Shown here: piece after piece, positions 21,062 through 34,650 of the stretch
How the letters are laid out: each line of letters opens with the position of its first letter
How positions within the stretch are numbered: position 1 is the first letter of the stretch
From: Lindgomyces ingoldianus
Lineage: Eukaryota > Ascomycota > Dothideomycetes > Pleosporales > Lindgomycetaceae
Direction of reading: 5' to 3'
Length of the DNA: 64,000 bases
NCBI RefSeq assembly: GCF_010093535.1
Contig: NW_022985186.1
Span: 528,254-592,253 of the forward strand
Position numbers and translations under genes: made by a program
The notes under the pieces: model-generated
Databases searched by the model: none
Told to the model about the DNA's origin: nothing
Seen by the model: the letters and a program-made list of their open reading frames with translations, nothing else

Positions 21062-24000
21062 CAATCTGGAGGGTACGAAGACACAGACGGGAACGCATCG
21101 TACATCATGGGCAGCGAACCTCAAAGCGTCTCAGCAGCCAATGGCAGTTTGCCCGCCCAAAAGGCCCAAAGTGAGCTTCCAGAAGACGGTCGGGACTGAG
21201 AGCGCAAGGAATTCATCGTGGGGAGCCCGACGTCGTTGCAGAAACTGACATCATTGGACCTAGTCGAGCTTCGCTTGCAAGCCCTTTGGTCTTCTGTCCT
21301 TGCACTAGATCTGGACAGCATCAAACCCGATGACAGTTTCTTGCGTCTAGGTGGCGATTCGATTTCGGCCATGAAACTGGTCGGCAATGCACGAGAGCAA
21401 GGACTTCTTCTCAATGCTGCTGATGTGTTCAGGCAGCCGACACTACATCGTATGGCAGGCATGGTCAGCAAGCTTCCAGAAGGCGACACCGTTGTTGCTC
21501 CTTTCGCCTTACTCCAGGAGCCTCGTGACGTGGCATCGATTCGAAATGAAGCTGCTACCGCTTGTCAAGCCGAAGCTGCCGATATCGAAGATGTGTTCCC
21601 TTGCACACCTCTGCAAGAAGGTCTCCTTGCACTGACGGCAAAGCATCCAGGAGATTACGTCGCTCGATATGCATTTCGATTGCTGCCTACCACCGACGTT
21701 CAGCGTCTACGGAGCGCATGGATTCAAGTGGTGGCAGCTAATCCGATACTTCGCACACGCATCATTGATATCCCGACACGAGGACTGGCCCAAGTGGTCA
21801 TGAAACATTCAACAACGCAGGCCTGTCAAGCTACAAACACGACCCTTGCTGAGTATCTCGACTCAGATCTCTTAGCCCTGACCGGTCTGGGGCTGCCACT
21901 CGTACGATCTGCCGTCTTGCAGGAGTCTCATGCAGACACAGAGCTGTCAAGGAGCTTCCTTGTTTGGACTGTCCACCATGCAGTGTACGATGGTTGGTCG
22001 AAGACCATTCTCCTCGAACAACTTGTCAAGGCCTATCATTCTGCACAGGACCCGAGCAAGGGACTGCCTACTGCAATCCAGCCTCAATTCCAGGCTTTTG
22101 TGAAGCATATCAAAGCTGTGCCAGAGGATGAACTGATCAGTTTCTGGTTCACTCAATTTGAAGATCTTGAGGCAGAACCCTTTCCTCTATTGCCTTCACC
22201 AGACTATCAGCCGAGGTCTAATGAAGGAAGGACGCTCACTGTTGACGGATTAAAGTGGCCAAGCCACGCCGGTGTGACGCCAACAGTCGTTCTTCGTGCT
22301 GCTTGGAGCATTCTGAGCTCAAAATACACCAACGCCAAGGACACTTTATTTGGCGTCACTGTGAGTGGTAGACAGACAGCCTTTCGCGGTGTAGAACAAC
22401 TCACTGGACCAACCATCGCCACAGTACCTTTACGAGTCATTCTGGATCCAGCCATGAGTGTTCAAGACATACTTCTCCAAATTCAGCAGCAGGCTGTTAG
22501 CATGACAGAGTACGAACAAGCTGGGCTTCAGACAATCCGCCGTGTCAGCCCACAGGCGGCAAGAGCCTGCGACTTCAACTCTCTACTTGTGATCCAACCC
22601 CGCATAGATAGAGAGGACCAGGATGCCCTAGGCAGCCTTTTCGTGACTGACAGCCAATATCGCGCAGGATCTGAGGATGAGATGGCAGAGTTCCGCACAT
22701 ACGCACTATCTTTGGAGTGCCAACTGCACGATGACAATGTAGGGATCTTCGTCCGATTCGACTCTGTCGTGCTAGGTGGTGAGCAAGTGGTCCTACTCAT
22801 GCAACAGCTAGGGCATATCGTGCGTCAGCTATGTAATGCTCATCTTGCCCAAACAAAGCTCGCAGACCTTGACTTTGTATCGCAACAGGACCTTGAAAAG
22901 ATCTGGGGCTGGAACTTGACTGTGCCACTTGGTGTTGAGAGCGCCGTCGTACATGGTTTGATCGCCGAAAAAATGAAACATCAACCAGAAGCTCAGGCAA
23001 TTTGCGCATGGGATGGCGAATGGACCTATCGTGAGCTCGACGAGCTATCGACCTGTCTGGCGCACCAGATCGTGGGCCAAGGAGTCAAGCCTGGAGTGAT
23101 CGTGCCGCTGTGCATCGAGAAGTCGAAATGGATGCCTGTAGCCATGGGTGCGGTTATGGAAGCTGGTGGTGCATCAATTGCTCTTGATTATGCACAGCCG
23201 GAGCAGAGGCTCCTCAGCATTATGCGGCAAGTAAGTCTAGTCATTATACTAACCTCAGCAGCAAACGAAAGCCTCGCCCATCGCTTGACTGCTGGCCCGG
23301 TGGCTGTAGTCGACGAACGGCTGACGAATAGATTGACTCTGAATACAGGCCGAACATTACCGGCGGTACAACCGTCTGATATGCTCTATCTGGTCTTCAC
23401 ATCTGGCAGCACTGGTGAGCCTAAGGGTGTTGTTGTCACCCATGCAAACATCACCAGCGCGATCCTTCACCAGCGAGGATGCCTCGGGTTCAGCAGCAAG
23501 TCACGCCTCTTCGATTTCGCATCTTACATGTTCGACGTCGTGTGGTGCAACCTAGTCCAAGGACTTTCAGCTGGTGCTTGCATCTGTATTCCGAGTAACG
23601 ACGACCGACGCAATGATATGGTAGGAGCGGCAATCAGGCTCTCAGTCAACACAGCTATCCTTACGCCATCCATCGCTCGTGGCCTTGACATGAAGGCGCT
23701 CGAAAACCTGACTCATGTGTTTTTCATTGGAGAGCCACTGTCCACGAGTATTTGTGATGGTCTGCCTCCGAACACCGTGGTCACAAACTTATACGGGCCT
23801 ACTGAGTGTACCACATTCAGTACAGCTCAGGTGGTCGATAGAACGTCGTTGAAGCACATTAGTATTGGTACCGATGTCGGCCTGAACACATGGCTGGTAG
23901 ACCCTTCCGATGACTCCAAGCTTGTACCCAAAGGATGTATTGGAGAGCTCCTGCTTGAAGGTCCTCTTGTCGCAGCGGGCTATCTCGGTAAATCTGCAAC

Positions 24001-24966
24001 CACTGCGACCGTCTTCGTCAACGACTTAGCCTGGCTTCTCGAAAATCCCACAAGTGCTGGCCCCGAAGGTCGTCGAAGCCGATTGTACAAGACTGGAGAC
24101 CTCGCAAGGTACAACATCGACGGCACCCTAGAATTTCTCGGGCGGAGGGACTCTCAGGTCAAGCTGAACGGCCAGCGTGTCGAATTGGGCGACATCGAGC
24201 ACCACATCAAGGCATGTCTGGAGCATAGTGAATATATCGACGTTGTCGCGACAGTCGCAAAGCCGCAAGTAAGCAATAAGGAAGTGCTCGTTGCCTTTCT
24301 GAAAATCCACAAGCTGTCTTCTTTCGATGACATGGCGTTCGATGCAGCCTTCAAAAAGGTCACAAACGTACTCAATAGCAGACTCCGTGCTCGTGTGCCA
24401 GCTTGCATGATCCCTTTAGCATACATCCCGCTGGACTGTATTCCGACTACCCCCAGTGGTAAAACCGATCGGCGCAAACTCCAGACTATGGCTCAAAGAT
24501 TGAGCTTTCAAGAAGTGGCTGCGGCAACTTCTGATTCATCTCTCTCAGAAAAGAGACAGCCTTCTACAGATGTCGAAATGTGTCTGCAAAGCTTGTGGGC
24601 AGCTGTCCTGGGTCTGGAAGCCATGGATATCAGTGCGACTGACAGTTTTCTGCGCATTGGCGGCGACTCCATATCAGCCATGAGACTTGTCGCTGCTGCT
24701 CGTAAACAGGCTCTTCCCTTATCGGTTGCAGAGGTTTTTCAGCACCCAATTTTGAGCGACATGGCCCTTGCCGCTCAGATGCTGGAGATCAATCATATAC
24801 CGGAGCAGATTGCGCCATTCACGCTAATGCTCAAGGCAGGTAGCACTGCTGACCATCTGAGACAGCAGATTGCTAGCCTGTTCGATGATGTCAAGGCTTC
24901 TCAAGTGGATGATGCTTTTCCCTGTACACCATTGCAGGAAGGATTGCTCGCACTTACAAGCAGGCG
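21062..24966 (+). pseudogene. NRPS segment 2: T-C-A-T and start of C
   Basis: The frame continues from segment 1, through ATG 21107 and a TGA at 21197 (fits TGG). The starter T domain has LGGDSISAMKLV (Ser codon 21359-21361). C domain 1 (about 21590-22890) has HHAVYDG. A domain 1 (about 22905-24480) has YLVFTSGSTGEPKG, NLYGPTE, YKTGDL, GQRVELGDIE and PSGKTDRRKL, and its pocket region begins FDVVW. The next T domain has RIGGDSISAMRLV near 24655-24690. C domain 2 begins FPCTPLQEG and is cut by hAT 3 at 24967. There is no A domain upstream of the first T. Motifs are well kept in spite of the breaks. Confidence 0.93.
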
Positions 24967-27323
24967 CAGAGTTGGCAACAATCAAGTCAATTAAGTCAAG
25001 GTGAATAGCTTAATTAATTAACAGATTTAGCAGCTTTTGCTTAACTTAATTAATAGCTTTACAGCGTAGTTACAGCGTATTAAATTAACTATAGATATTG
25101 TAGATAGTCTTAAGCTCTTTAAAAGAGATTTTGTTGTTACAGGGACTGTTTAATGCTGTTGTAGGCTTTAAGCTAAGGCGCTTTTAGCTATGTAGTAATT
25201 GTAAAGCAGATAGGAGATCTACTTTTATGCATAATTATTTTATCTCTAATAAATTACCTAATTTAGAAAAAGTCCTCTTACAGTTAGTAGCTGCAGTAGG
25301 GATACTAAGGACTGTAAGAGTAAAGCGCAATAGGATAGGGTACTTATTAGCCTTTCTAATCTAGTAGATAATTAGATTATGTGTAAATAGAAACTTCTTT
25401 AGCACAGGTAACTTAATTATCTACTGCTTAAACTAATTATAGTAAAGCAATAGGCGCGCGTTGTCACTTTATAGGGTAGCTCTTATAAAGTCTAACTAGC
25501 TTCTAGACAGCCTAGTACACGCCTTCTTTAGTAGTAGCTCTAGCGTACTAATTAGAGAGGTGGCATCTTTAAACTTTACCTATAAGTGTTAAAAGCTAAT
25601 GTGGCAATTATCTAGCTAGCCTTTGTAGGGGTAAGGCCCTACGTAAAGCTCTTTATTGTAATTGTAAGGCACCTTTTACAGCTTATTTATGTAGCGTTTT
25701 GTGCGCGGGTGGAGACAGCAGGCCGCGTAATATGCTAGGGTATCCTTTAACTTGTGCAGATACTTGTAGGTCTTAATATAGGCCATATTACAAGTAGCTT
25801 TTATGTAGTCCTCTAAGGCGCTAACATTGTTAAAGTTAACATTATTATATTAATAAAGCATATTATTAAGGGTGGTAGCTGTAAGGCTAAGATGGTGCTT
25901 ACGTGCGACAGGTATATATACTATTCTGTACGCAATAATTAATGTTAGTTAATTATTTGCACCTTTTTAGTTGTATTAGCGTAGTGGTACAGAGCTCTGT
26001 CCTTACAGTAGCAAGCTAGGTAAGCGTAAGTAGGACCTCCTATATTGCTCCTAACATACCAGCTACGCCCCTGCCCTCTATACAAATAGTAGCCTCTTTA
26101 AAGAGTTATAGGATCTTATAATACTCTGTAATTATTACTTAATCCTTTACACTAAGGCTATCCTCTTAGATAACGCAACGCTGCTTAAGATTAAGTAGTT
26201 ACAAGCGTTAACAGGTGCCCTAGTGTTAGTACTTAACAAGCTTATAGTTAATATAGTTATTAAAAGGCATACAGAGCTTAAGCGTGCGTAAAAAATAATT
26301 ATAATAAAAGTTTTATTTTATCTTTACTAGCTTAATAATCTCTAGTGTCTTTACCTTACTATTACTCTCTAATTAAGTATTATAGGCTACCTAGCATTAT
26401 TTAAGAAGCTAGCAAGCTTGCAGCGTACAGATAAAGGCAATAACGTTAATTAGAACGCCTAGAGGGCCTGCCTGCTACTACTTATTAAAAAAAGCTGCCT
26501 TATAGTTTAGGTGCTACTCTATGTTATTAAACGCCTTTTAATCTTTACTAAATATAATTTATTAGGCAGTAAAATTAATTATATAGTAGGCGTAATATAG
26601 GTGTTAATAATAAGTGTTAAAGCTGTATTTAATAGCTAAGGCGTTAATAGCAGCGTTGTTATTAGTAGCATTATTAAAGACAAAGTAGCCTAAGTTACAC
26701 ACAGATATTTTAAAGCTTTTAAGTGTAGCATTAATAACAGCAGCAATATTAATGCCTATATGCTAGCCTATTAATAAAGGTAGGCTTAATATGTAATTGT
26801 AAGGCTTACTGTTACTATTAAGGTAGTAGACATAAATACCTATTAACGCCTGTTTACTACCTGTTAACGTCTAATTATTAAAGGAGATATAGATAGCAAA
26901 ACTTAGATAAGGTTACTATTTATGCCCTCTATGTAATTAGGCAACGCTATATTAGTAGAGAGGGTGTTAGTATTAATAGAGATGGCGTTAGTAGAGTAGG
27001 CAAGATAACGCGTTAAAGTTATAATAGGTTTAGATAGGCACTAAGCTCTACTAGGTAGGCGGTAAGCTTTTATGTTGGCAGAATGGAAGACGCTAAGCTC
27101 TATTAGGTAGGCAGTAAGGTACTACCTTAGTAGCTGTAACTAGGATTTACTACTCCACGTACTAGGAGATACTGTAACCTTTAGTAATCCCCTAGTAAAA
27201 CCTATAATATTGTAGCCTATTAAGTCTGTTAATTAAGTTAATTAAGTAAGCAAGATTTGCTTAATTAACTTAATAAATTTAGCTTCTGTGCTTAACAAGT
27301 CGACTTGATTGTTGCCAAGTCTG
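24967..27323 (-). mobile_element. hAT transposon 3, inside NRPS C domain 2
   Basis: This 2357-bp element has inverted ends CAGAGTTGGCAAC and CAGACTTGGCAAC, the CAGA-type start common in hAT elements. It has a perfect 8-bp target duplication AGCAGGCG (24959-24966, 27324-27331). The decayed transposase is on the minus strand. A segment resembling LGYFV-[D to N]-NATNNN lies near 26780-26590. The subterminal regions are crowded with TTAATTAACTTAATTAA-type repeats. Element plus one duplication is 2365 bp, exactly the shift between the NRPS frames on each side. A second copy of this family starts at 63625. Confidence 0.9.
25882..25998. mobile_element. Partial MITE inside hAT 3
   Basis: This reads like one end and the centre of the MITE at 44723-44921: CTTACG-GCGACAGGTATATA, TATTCTGTACGCA, then TTGTATTAGCGTAGTGGTA and GAGCTC. 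The other arm is missing. Confidence 0.65.
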
Positions 27324-27331
27324 AGCAGGCG

Positions 27332-30056
27332 TTCCGGAGATTATGTCGCACAGTTCGTCTACATGCTTCAACCAACTGCGGATGTCCAGCAGTTCATGAA
27401 GGCTTGGGAGACTATTGTTAAAGCGGCACCCATTCTGCGCACTCGCATCATCGACGTACCGGGATACGGTCTTATGCAGACTATGATTAGTCAGCCGGCC
27501 AAATGGACCCGCCTGGGCGACACAATCACTCTTCACACCTATCGAAGAGCGGATCACGAGCTCGCCACTGGTCTAGGTACCCCATTGACACGATATACAG
27601 TGTTGCGGACACCCGAGGACGGCAGCCGGTACTTTGTATGGACCATCCATCATGCTCTTTATGATAGCTGGTCGATCTCTCTGATTCTGGAACGACTCGA
27701 AGGCTTTGTGGCTCCTCTCACCCCCCCGCCGCCCTTTCAGAGCTTTGTTAAACACATCACTGATATCGACAAGAGCGCTGCAGCAAAGTACTGGGAGCAG
27801 CAGTTCCAAGGTTTAGAAGCTCAAGTCTTTCCGCAACTACCCTCAAACACTTACCAGCCACTTTCTACGGCATCCATCAAGCGACGCCTTCATGTGCCGC
27901 ACTGGCCGGACACAGGAATTACGCCGTCCAGTGTATTACGAGCAGCATGGTCTCTCTTGGCGTCAAAGTATGCCGATGGCACCGAAGTCATTTTTGGCGT
28001 CACTGTAGCTGGACGACAGGCTGCTGTGACCGATGTTGAGCGGATGATGGGACCAACCATAGCTACTGTTCCTGTGCGTATCACTCTTGACTGGTCACAG
28101 ATGACTGTCGAGCAGCTGCTGCGGCAGGTTCAGGCACAATCAGTAGGGGTGATCGCATATGAGCAGATGGGCCTACAATGCATTCGACGCATAAGTCCCG
28201 AGGCTGACAGAGCATGCCAATTCCAGACCTTGCTCGTTGTACATGCTTCCGAGGAGGACGATCCGCGACATCAATGTACAAGCAGCCGCTGGTTCATCAG
28301 CAAGCGAGACGAAGATGGTTGGGATGATACTCATGTTACAGTGGCTGATACGCACGCTCTGGCGCTTGAATGCGATCTTCAGAGATACGGATTGCGATTG
28401 CGAGCCGCACATGACACCAACGTGATCGATGCCGACCGAGTCCAGCGGTTAGCAGTGCAGTTTGAGCATGTCATTCAGCAGCTGTGTGCGTCAAACAATG
28501 CCAGCAAATGTCTGTCAAGACTCAACATGTTATGTGAGCAAGACACCCATGATATATGGAGCCGGAATGCGGTCTTGCCAGAAGCTGATGACTCCTGCTT
28601 GCATGACCTTGTCACAAAGACGGCTGGCAATCAGCCTCAGGCCATGGCCATCAACGCATGGGATGGTGATTACACCTACGAAAAGTTCGAGGAATTGTCT
28701 TCGCTTCTTGCCAGGTATCTGATTAGTAGATGGGTGGATCGGAATACAATCGTGCCATTGCACTTCAGGAAGTCCAAACGGGCCCCTGTTGCGATGTTGG
28801 GTGTGATGAAGGCAGGTGGATCGGAATACAATCGTGCCATTGCACTTCAGGAAGTCCAAACGGGCCCCTGTTGCGATGTTGGGTGTGATGAAGGCAGGTG
28901 GTGCATCGGTCATGATGGACTCCCGCCAGCCACCAGAACGCATGAGGTCTGTTCTCGATCAGATCAAGCCTGCCGTGTTCATCACGTCAGCAGGCGATGA
29001 AAAGTTTGTGAGCAGCCTCAGCGGCACACCAACCATCGTGCTCAACGACAAACTAATGAGAGAGATCGCCAGCTCCGTTGTCGCTGCGGCGATCTTGCCA
29101 CAGGTCCAACCATCAGATAGGCTGTATCTGATCTTCACTTCTGGCAGTACTGGTACACCAAAAGGCGCTCAGATCAGCCATTCGAATGTGTGCAGCGCCT
29201 TGCGCTACCAGAGACAGGCTCATGGCTACACGTCAGATGCGCGAGTATACGACTTTGGTTCTTACGCTTTCGATTCTGTTTGGGTCAACTTCATGAGCAC
29301 ATTCACCATTGGCGGCTGTCTTTGCATTCCTTCGGAACGAGAACGTAGCGACGATCTGGCTGCTTCCATCAAGCGATTCAATCCGACCATCCTCGATGTC
29401 ACGCCGTCTGCCGCCACAGTTTTAGACGACAGCACTATCGCATCCCTGCGCACTTTGATTCTGGGAGGGGAGAGACTGACCTCTGAGTATGCTGAACGAT
29501 GGTCTAGGCTTGTTGACATCAGACTTTCGTATGGGCCATGCGAATGCACGCCTACCGCTACTATTGCTACCATCTATCCCAATCACGAGGGCGAACCAAA
29601 TATTGGTCACGGAACTGGTTGCCTGACCTGGATCACAGATACTGAAGAGGGCAAAACCCTCGTCCCAATCGGTACGATAGGGGAGTTGGTGCTGGAAGGA
29701 CCTCTCGTTGGGCTCGGATACCTTGGTGATGAAGCAAAGACAGCAGCAGCCTTTATCAAGAGACCACCCTGGCTTAGTGCGGTTAGGCAAGATCGTAGGG
29801 GTCCTTTCTATAGGACTGGGGATCTTGTGAAATATAATCTCGACGGCACTCTCATGTTCATTGGCCGAAAGGACGCCCAAATCAAGATTCATGGTCAACG
29901 AGTCGAGCTTGCAGAGATTGAGGGCTATATGGCTCGTCATATACGCACACGCCAGTCAGCAGCTCTGTATCCTCAGACCTATCCCTTTGCGAAGAAGCTA
30001 GTGGGGGTGTTCGACATCCATGGTCGCCAAACAAGCAAAACTACAGCTTTATCGAA
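27332..30056 (+). pseudogene. NRPS segment 3: rest of C domain 2 and A domain 2
   Basis: After hAT 3 the C domain resumes in frame and carries HHALYDS, where the usual Gly is Ser. A domain 2 starts near 28555. It is broken by the 82-bp tandem duplication 28735-28898, then continues in the next frame with YLIFTSGSTGTPKG, a pocket region starting FDSVW, LSYGPCE, YRTGDL and GQRVELAEIE. A small frameshift near 30050 moves the frame again just before LPPYMVPS and the A10 lysine motif ASGKLNR. Core motifs are otherwise normal. Confidence 0.9.
28735..28898 (+). repeat. 82-bp exact tandem duplication in A domain 2
   Basis: Two head-to-tail copies (28735-28816, 28817-28898) start TGGATCGGAATACAATCGTG and end GATGAAGGCAGG. 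They are identical to each other. Eighty-two is not divisible by three, so the duplication itself shifts the frame. The lack of differences implies a young event. Confidence 0.95.
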
Positions 30057-32090
30057 TTGATCGATGCAGATACTGATCCCAGTGTTGTACAGCACATTCA
30101 CGACCTCGAAGCCCTACTGAGAGAGTATTTGCCGCCATATATGGTCCCTTCTACCTGGGTACCACTCAAAGATCTGCCTCTCAACGCTTCAGGAAAGCTT
30201 AATCGACATCTCTTAGAAGACTGGTTGTGCCATTTAGACTGGCACACTATTGCCAAGATCGACACCATGAGTCACCCGCCCACGACTGTCGAGCCTCAGA
30301 CACATAAACAACATATCCTACGCAACGCCTGTGGTGACATCCTGAACTCAACGCCAGCCAAGATTGATATACAGCGCTCGTTTGTTGCGAATGGCGGTGA
30401 TTCGATATCAGCAATGCGTCTGTCGTCTTACTGTCGTACTTTAGGCTTGACACTCTCAGTCTCTAGCCTGCTGAAGGGCAAGTCCCTAATTATTGTGGCA
30501 GACCCCGCCTCGATGGATGCCCCAACACCTGTCTTGACCCATGTCGAGGTCCTTGATAAGGCTTTCAGTCTATCGCCAATTCAGAGGTGGTTCTTTGATC
30601 AAGCGCCACTGGAGGAACATCTCAATGAAAGACACCACTACAACCAAGGCTTCTACGTCAAGATGAGTCGCTTCGTGTCTCCTCAGAGACTGTCTGTCGC
30701 TATGCACAAGATTGTTCAACACCATTCCATGCTTCGTGTGCGGTTCACGACCTCTAGGGGCGGCTGGACGCAAAGCGCTCCTAGGGTGGAAGACGCTGTC
30801 TATAACTTCAGCTCTGTGGATGCTCAGAGCTTATCTGAGATCACTTCAAATGCTATCGAGCTCCATCGAAGCCTGAACTTTGAGCACGGCCCAGTCTTGG
30901 CCACAGCACTCTATCACCTGACACCTGAAAACGTTCAGTATCTCATATTGGTTGCCCATCATTTGGTGGTTGATCTGGTCTCATGGCGGATCATAATGGA
31001 CGATCTTGAAGCCTTGTTGTCAGACAAGGAGCTTATTCACAGCACACCATTCCAGGTTTGGACGCAACTGCAAGCCGAAGAAGTACGTGATAATCTTGAT
31101 TTCTGGAACTTCAACGAGCGGACTTCTAATACTACTCACGACCACATTATGAAGACCTTCGAGGCGGATCTTGCCACGACATCATTGCTACTCAAGGATT
31201 CTAACATTGCATTCAATTCTGAACCTGTTGATATCATCCTAGCTGCAGTATGGGATGCTTTTTTCCGCTCATTTCCTGAACGGACAGGGCTGACCATCTT
31301 CAACGAGGGTCACGGCCGTGAACCACTAACGGACACAGCTATCGATCTATCTCGGACTGTTGGCTGGTTCACATCGCTCAGTCCTCTACACGTGGATCGA
31401 AGCGTAGACGATAGCGCTGTGCACACAGTGAGACTAGTCAAAGATGCTCGAAGACGTCTCCCAACCAATGGGCTGGCATACTGGGTCTCAAGGTTCCTGA
31501 ACCCGGATGGTATCAAAGCCTTTGAGTCGCACAGCTCTCCCATGGAAGTCCAATTCAACTATCTCGGGCAGTTTCAACAGCTCGAGCGAGCAGACTCACT
31601 CTTCACTGCCATAAATCTCGATGCCGCTGTGCCTGCAACAAGTCCGCACATGCCAACCTCTGTCCTCTTTGACATCAATGTCATCATTGAGGCTGGAGTC
31701 GCCAAGTTTTGTTTTGCTTGGAATCGACACATCGACCACCAAGATTCGATTCTAGCCTGGATCGCACAGATCGTACCATCACTGCAATCGCTTTGCTACG
31801 AACTGCGCGGCAGACCGACATCACGCACTTTGTGTGATTTCAAGTTTCTGAGCCTGGATTACAGTGGACTCGACGAATTGCAGAACAAAATTCTACCGCA
31901 CCTTGAGCTACTCAATGATTCTCACATTTAGGACGTTCTACCATGCCCTCCGATGGTCGATGGCATCCTGCTAAGTCAAACAAAAGGCACAGGGTCGTAC
32001 GAGACTTCTCAGACCTGGCAGATCGTGCCACGCGGATCATATCACATCGAGACCAGTAGGCTCGTCGATGCTTGGCAAGCATTGATCACG
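30057..32090 (+). pseudogene. NRPS segment 4: A2 end, T, epimerisation domain, start of C3
   Basis: The end of A domain 2 (NASGKLNRH) is followed by a T domain with NGGDSISAMRL near 30390-30425. An epimerisation domain (about 30560-31830) then carries SPIQRWFF, HHLVVDLVSWRI, EGHGRE, DLSRTVGWFT and NYLGQF, the usual E-domain set. It predicts a D-configured residue from module 2. A TAG at 31929-31931 (fits CAG) interrupts the E-C linker. C domain 3 then begins (DVLPCPPMVDGILLSQ) and shifts frame near 32088. Confidence 0.9.
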
Positions 32091-34650
32091 TCATTCGGCA
32101 TTGCGAACCGTTTTCATTGAAAGCATGGATGCCACTCGCAGTGCCTTTGATTCCGCAGTTCTTTGTTCGCACCGTGGCAACATCCTCCTTGTCGAAAGTG
32201 AGAGCTATGAAGGAGCGCTCGACACAGTGAAGCATCTGCCGAGGGTCGACTATACTCAACCTCGACCTCCACACCGAATCACACTCTGTAGTATCTCTGG
32301 TCAGCCACATATCCTGTGCCAGATTGAGATCAGTCACGCCATATGTGATGGCGCCTCGACTGCTATCACTATAAAGGACTGGGTGAAAGCATATTCAGGG
32401 GAGCTCGATGTCCGGGAACTTCAAGATGTTACTCGGGATTTCACATTGGATTTGGCAGCCCATTCAAGGGTCGAGAGCACGGCGTACTGGAAGGATAAGT
32501 TGTCCGGTATGGAGCCTTGCATATTCCCTCATCTTAGGGCCCATACACCAGCTATAAGTTCTCAGCCAAATGGTGTCACATCTCTTGAGATTAGATCGGA
32601 AACCCTCAAGCTTGTTGAGCGATTCTGCAAATTGCAGGCCGTCACGCTCGCTAGTTTCTTTCAAAGCGCATGGACTTTTGTATCAGCTTATGTCGCGTCT
32701 AACAGAATCTGTTTCGGATATCTGGCCTCTGGACGTCAACTGCCTGTCAAAGGCATCGATCAGTCCATCGGTGCCTACGCAAATGTGATGATATGTCGTG
32801 CTGATCTTAGCCGACAGCATGATGAGAAGGGCTTCGTGCACTATATCTATGAGCAAGTCTTGGAAGACATGGGCTTTCAGCACTGCTCCGTAGCCGAGAT
32901 CCAGCACGAGCTTGGCCTGCCGTCACTATTCAATACCATCATGTCTTTTCAGAAAGAAGAAGATTGCGTGGGCGAGCAAGATCCAGAGCACCAGGAGCTG
33001 AATTTCATCGAGGTTGATTGGCGTGATCCAACCGAATACGACATCACTATCAACATTAATCAGTCAAAGATAGCTGTCCGTGTGACTGCAGAATATCGTC
33101 TAGCCTGTATAGACTCCGAGCAAGCACGTCGAGTTATCTCACTCTTAGAGTCGACTATCATCTCGCTGGTCACCGAAACTGTTGGACCTTCGACAGCCAC
33201 ACACAGGACACTACCGGAACTTACTGCAACACAATCTGCGAGTGTGGATGATCTGCGAGATGTCTGGAATTGGAACAAGATAGTCCCGGAAACTGTCGAC
33301 AAGTTAGTACATCATACCATTGCTGATGTAGCCAGACGAATCCCGAGAGCACCTGCCATATGCGCATGGGATGGCGAGTTCACTTATAGGGAGCTTGAAG
33401 CTGCTGCTAACAAACTTGCTCAGCATCTGGTCAGCCTTGGTGTGGGACCCAAGGTCATTGTCCCCCTTTGTTTTGAGAAGTCGAAATGGATGTCAGTATC
33501 AATGTTTGCGGTCATGAAGGCAGGCGCAGCGTCATTAGCAATAGACTGCACTCTTCCTAGAGAGCGTCTGCGCAGTATCATGCAACAGGTGCACCCTCTT
33601 GTGGTATTGGTATCTATTGCGCAGACTGAACTGGCCAAGCAGCTCACGGACAGGCCAATGGTAGTCATAAGCGATGCGCATCTGAACCAGCTAGCATAGC
33701 CGGCAGTCGAGATGCCGGAGGTGAAACCCTTGGATCAGCTGTATATCGTGTTCACATCCGGCAGTACTGGAGTGCCTAAAGGTGTCGCTACCACACACTC
33801 TAATTTCAGCAGTGCTATTCAGCATCAGCAGACTTCTATGGGGTTCAAGAGCACTTCGTGGGTGTACAACTTCGTCAAGTATGCCTTTGATGTCACATGG
33901 TCGAACTTCTTACACACTATGACCAGTGGTGGATGCCTGTGCATCCCATCTGAAACAGAAGCGATCGACAATCTGGCTGACTCCTTCTTGAAGTACAGGG
34001 CTAATTTTATCGATCTGACACCTTCTGTCGCAAGCACTATACGACCGGCTGACCTCCCTGCCTTAAACCACTTATTGTTTAGCGGTGAGGTCCTGCCTAC
34101 CCATATCGGCGCTCAGTGGGCTGAACGAGCAATTGTTCTCAATACATATGGTCCTGCTGAGTGCAGTGTTAAAGCAACCTTCGCGAGAATCAGCGAGACT
34201 GAAGCACAAGTTGCCAACATCGGCCGCGGATTCGGACTGTGCACTTGGATCGTGCAGCCTATCAACCACCCCAAGCTTGTACCAGTAGGTGTTGTTGGAG
34301 AGCTTCTGCTAGAAGGCCCGCTTATCGGCACCGGCTACCTTGGAGATGTGTCGAGAATGCAGACAGCTTTCCTCGAAAATCCTCCTTGGCTCGTCCGCGG
34401 ATTGCCGCATGACGCCTCGTCAGGCGCTCCAAGTCACCCTGGTCGTTATGGTCGATTGTATAAGACTGGAGACCTCGTGAGATATGAGTCAGTTGGGACC
34501 ATGACCTTCGTTGGCCGCAATAATGCTCAAGTCAAGATCAATGGACAAAGAGTAGAGCTCGGCGACGTCGAGTATCATGTTCGAAACAACATCGCCATTG
34601 CTGATATGCAAGTCCAGGTGTTCGCTGAAATACTCACGCCATCCCAAGCT
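32091..34650 (+). pseudogene. NRPS segment 5: C domain 3 and A domain 3
   Basis: C domain 3 continues from LRTVF and carries SHAICDG, where the first of the two His is Ser but the catalytic second His is kept. This is common in C domains accepting a D-residue after an E domain. A domain 3 runs from about 33265 with YIVFTSGSTGVPKG, a pocket region starting FDVTW, NTYGPAE, YKTGDL and GQRVELGDVE. TAG at 33697-33699 lies in frame between the A2 and A3 motifs (fits CAG). A frameshift near 34650 ends the frame just before the C-terminal A subdomain. Confidence 0.9.
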
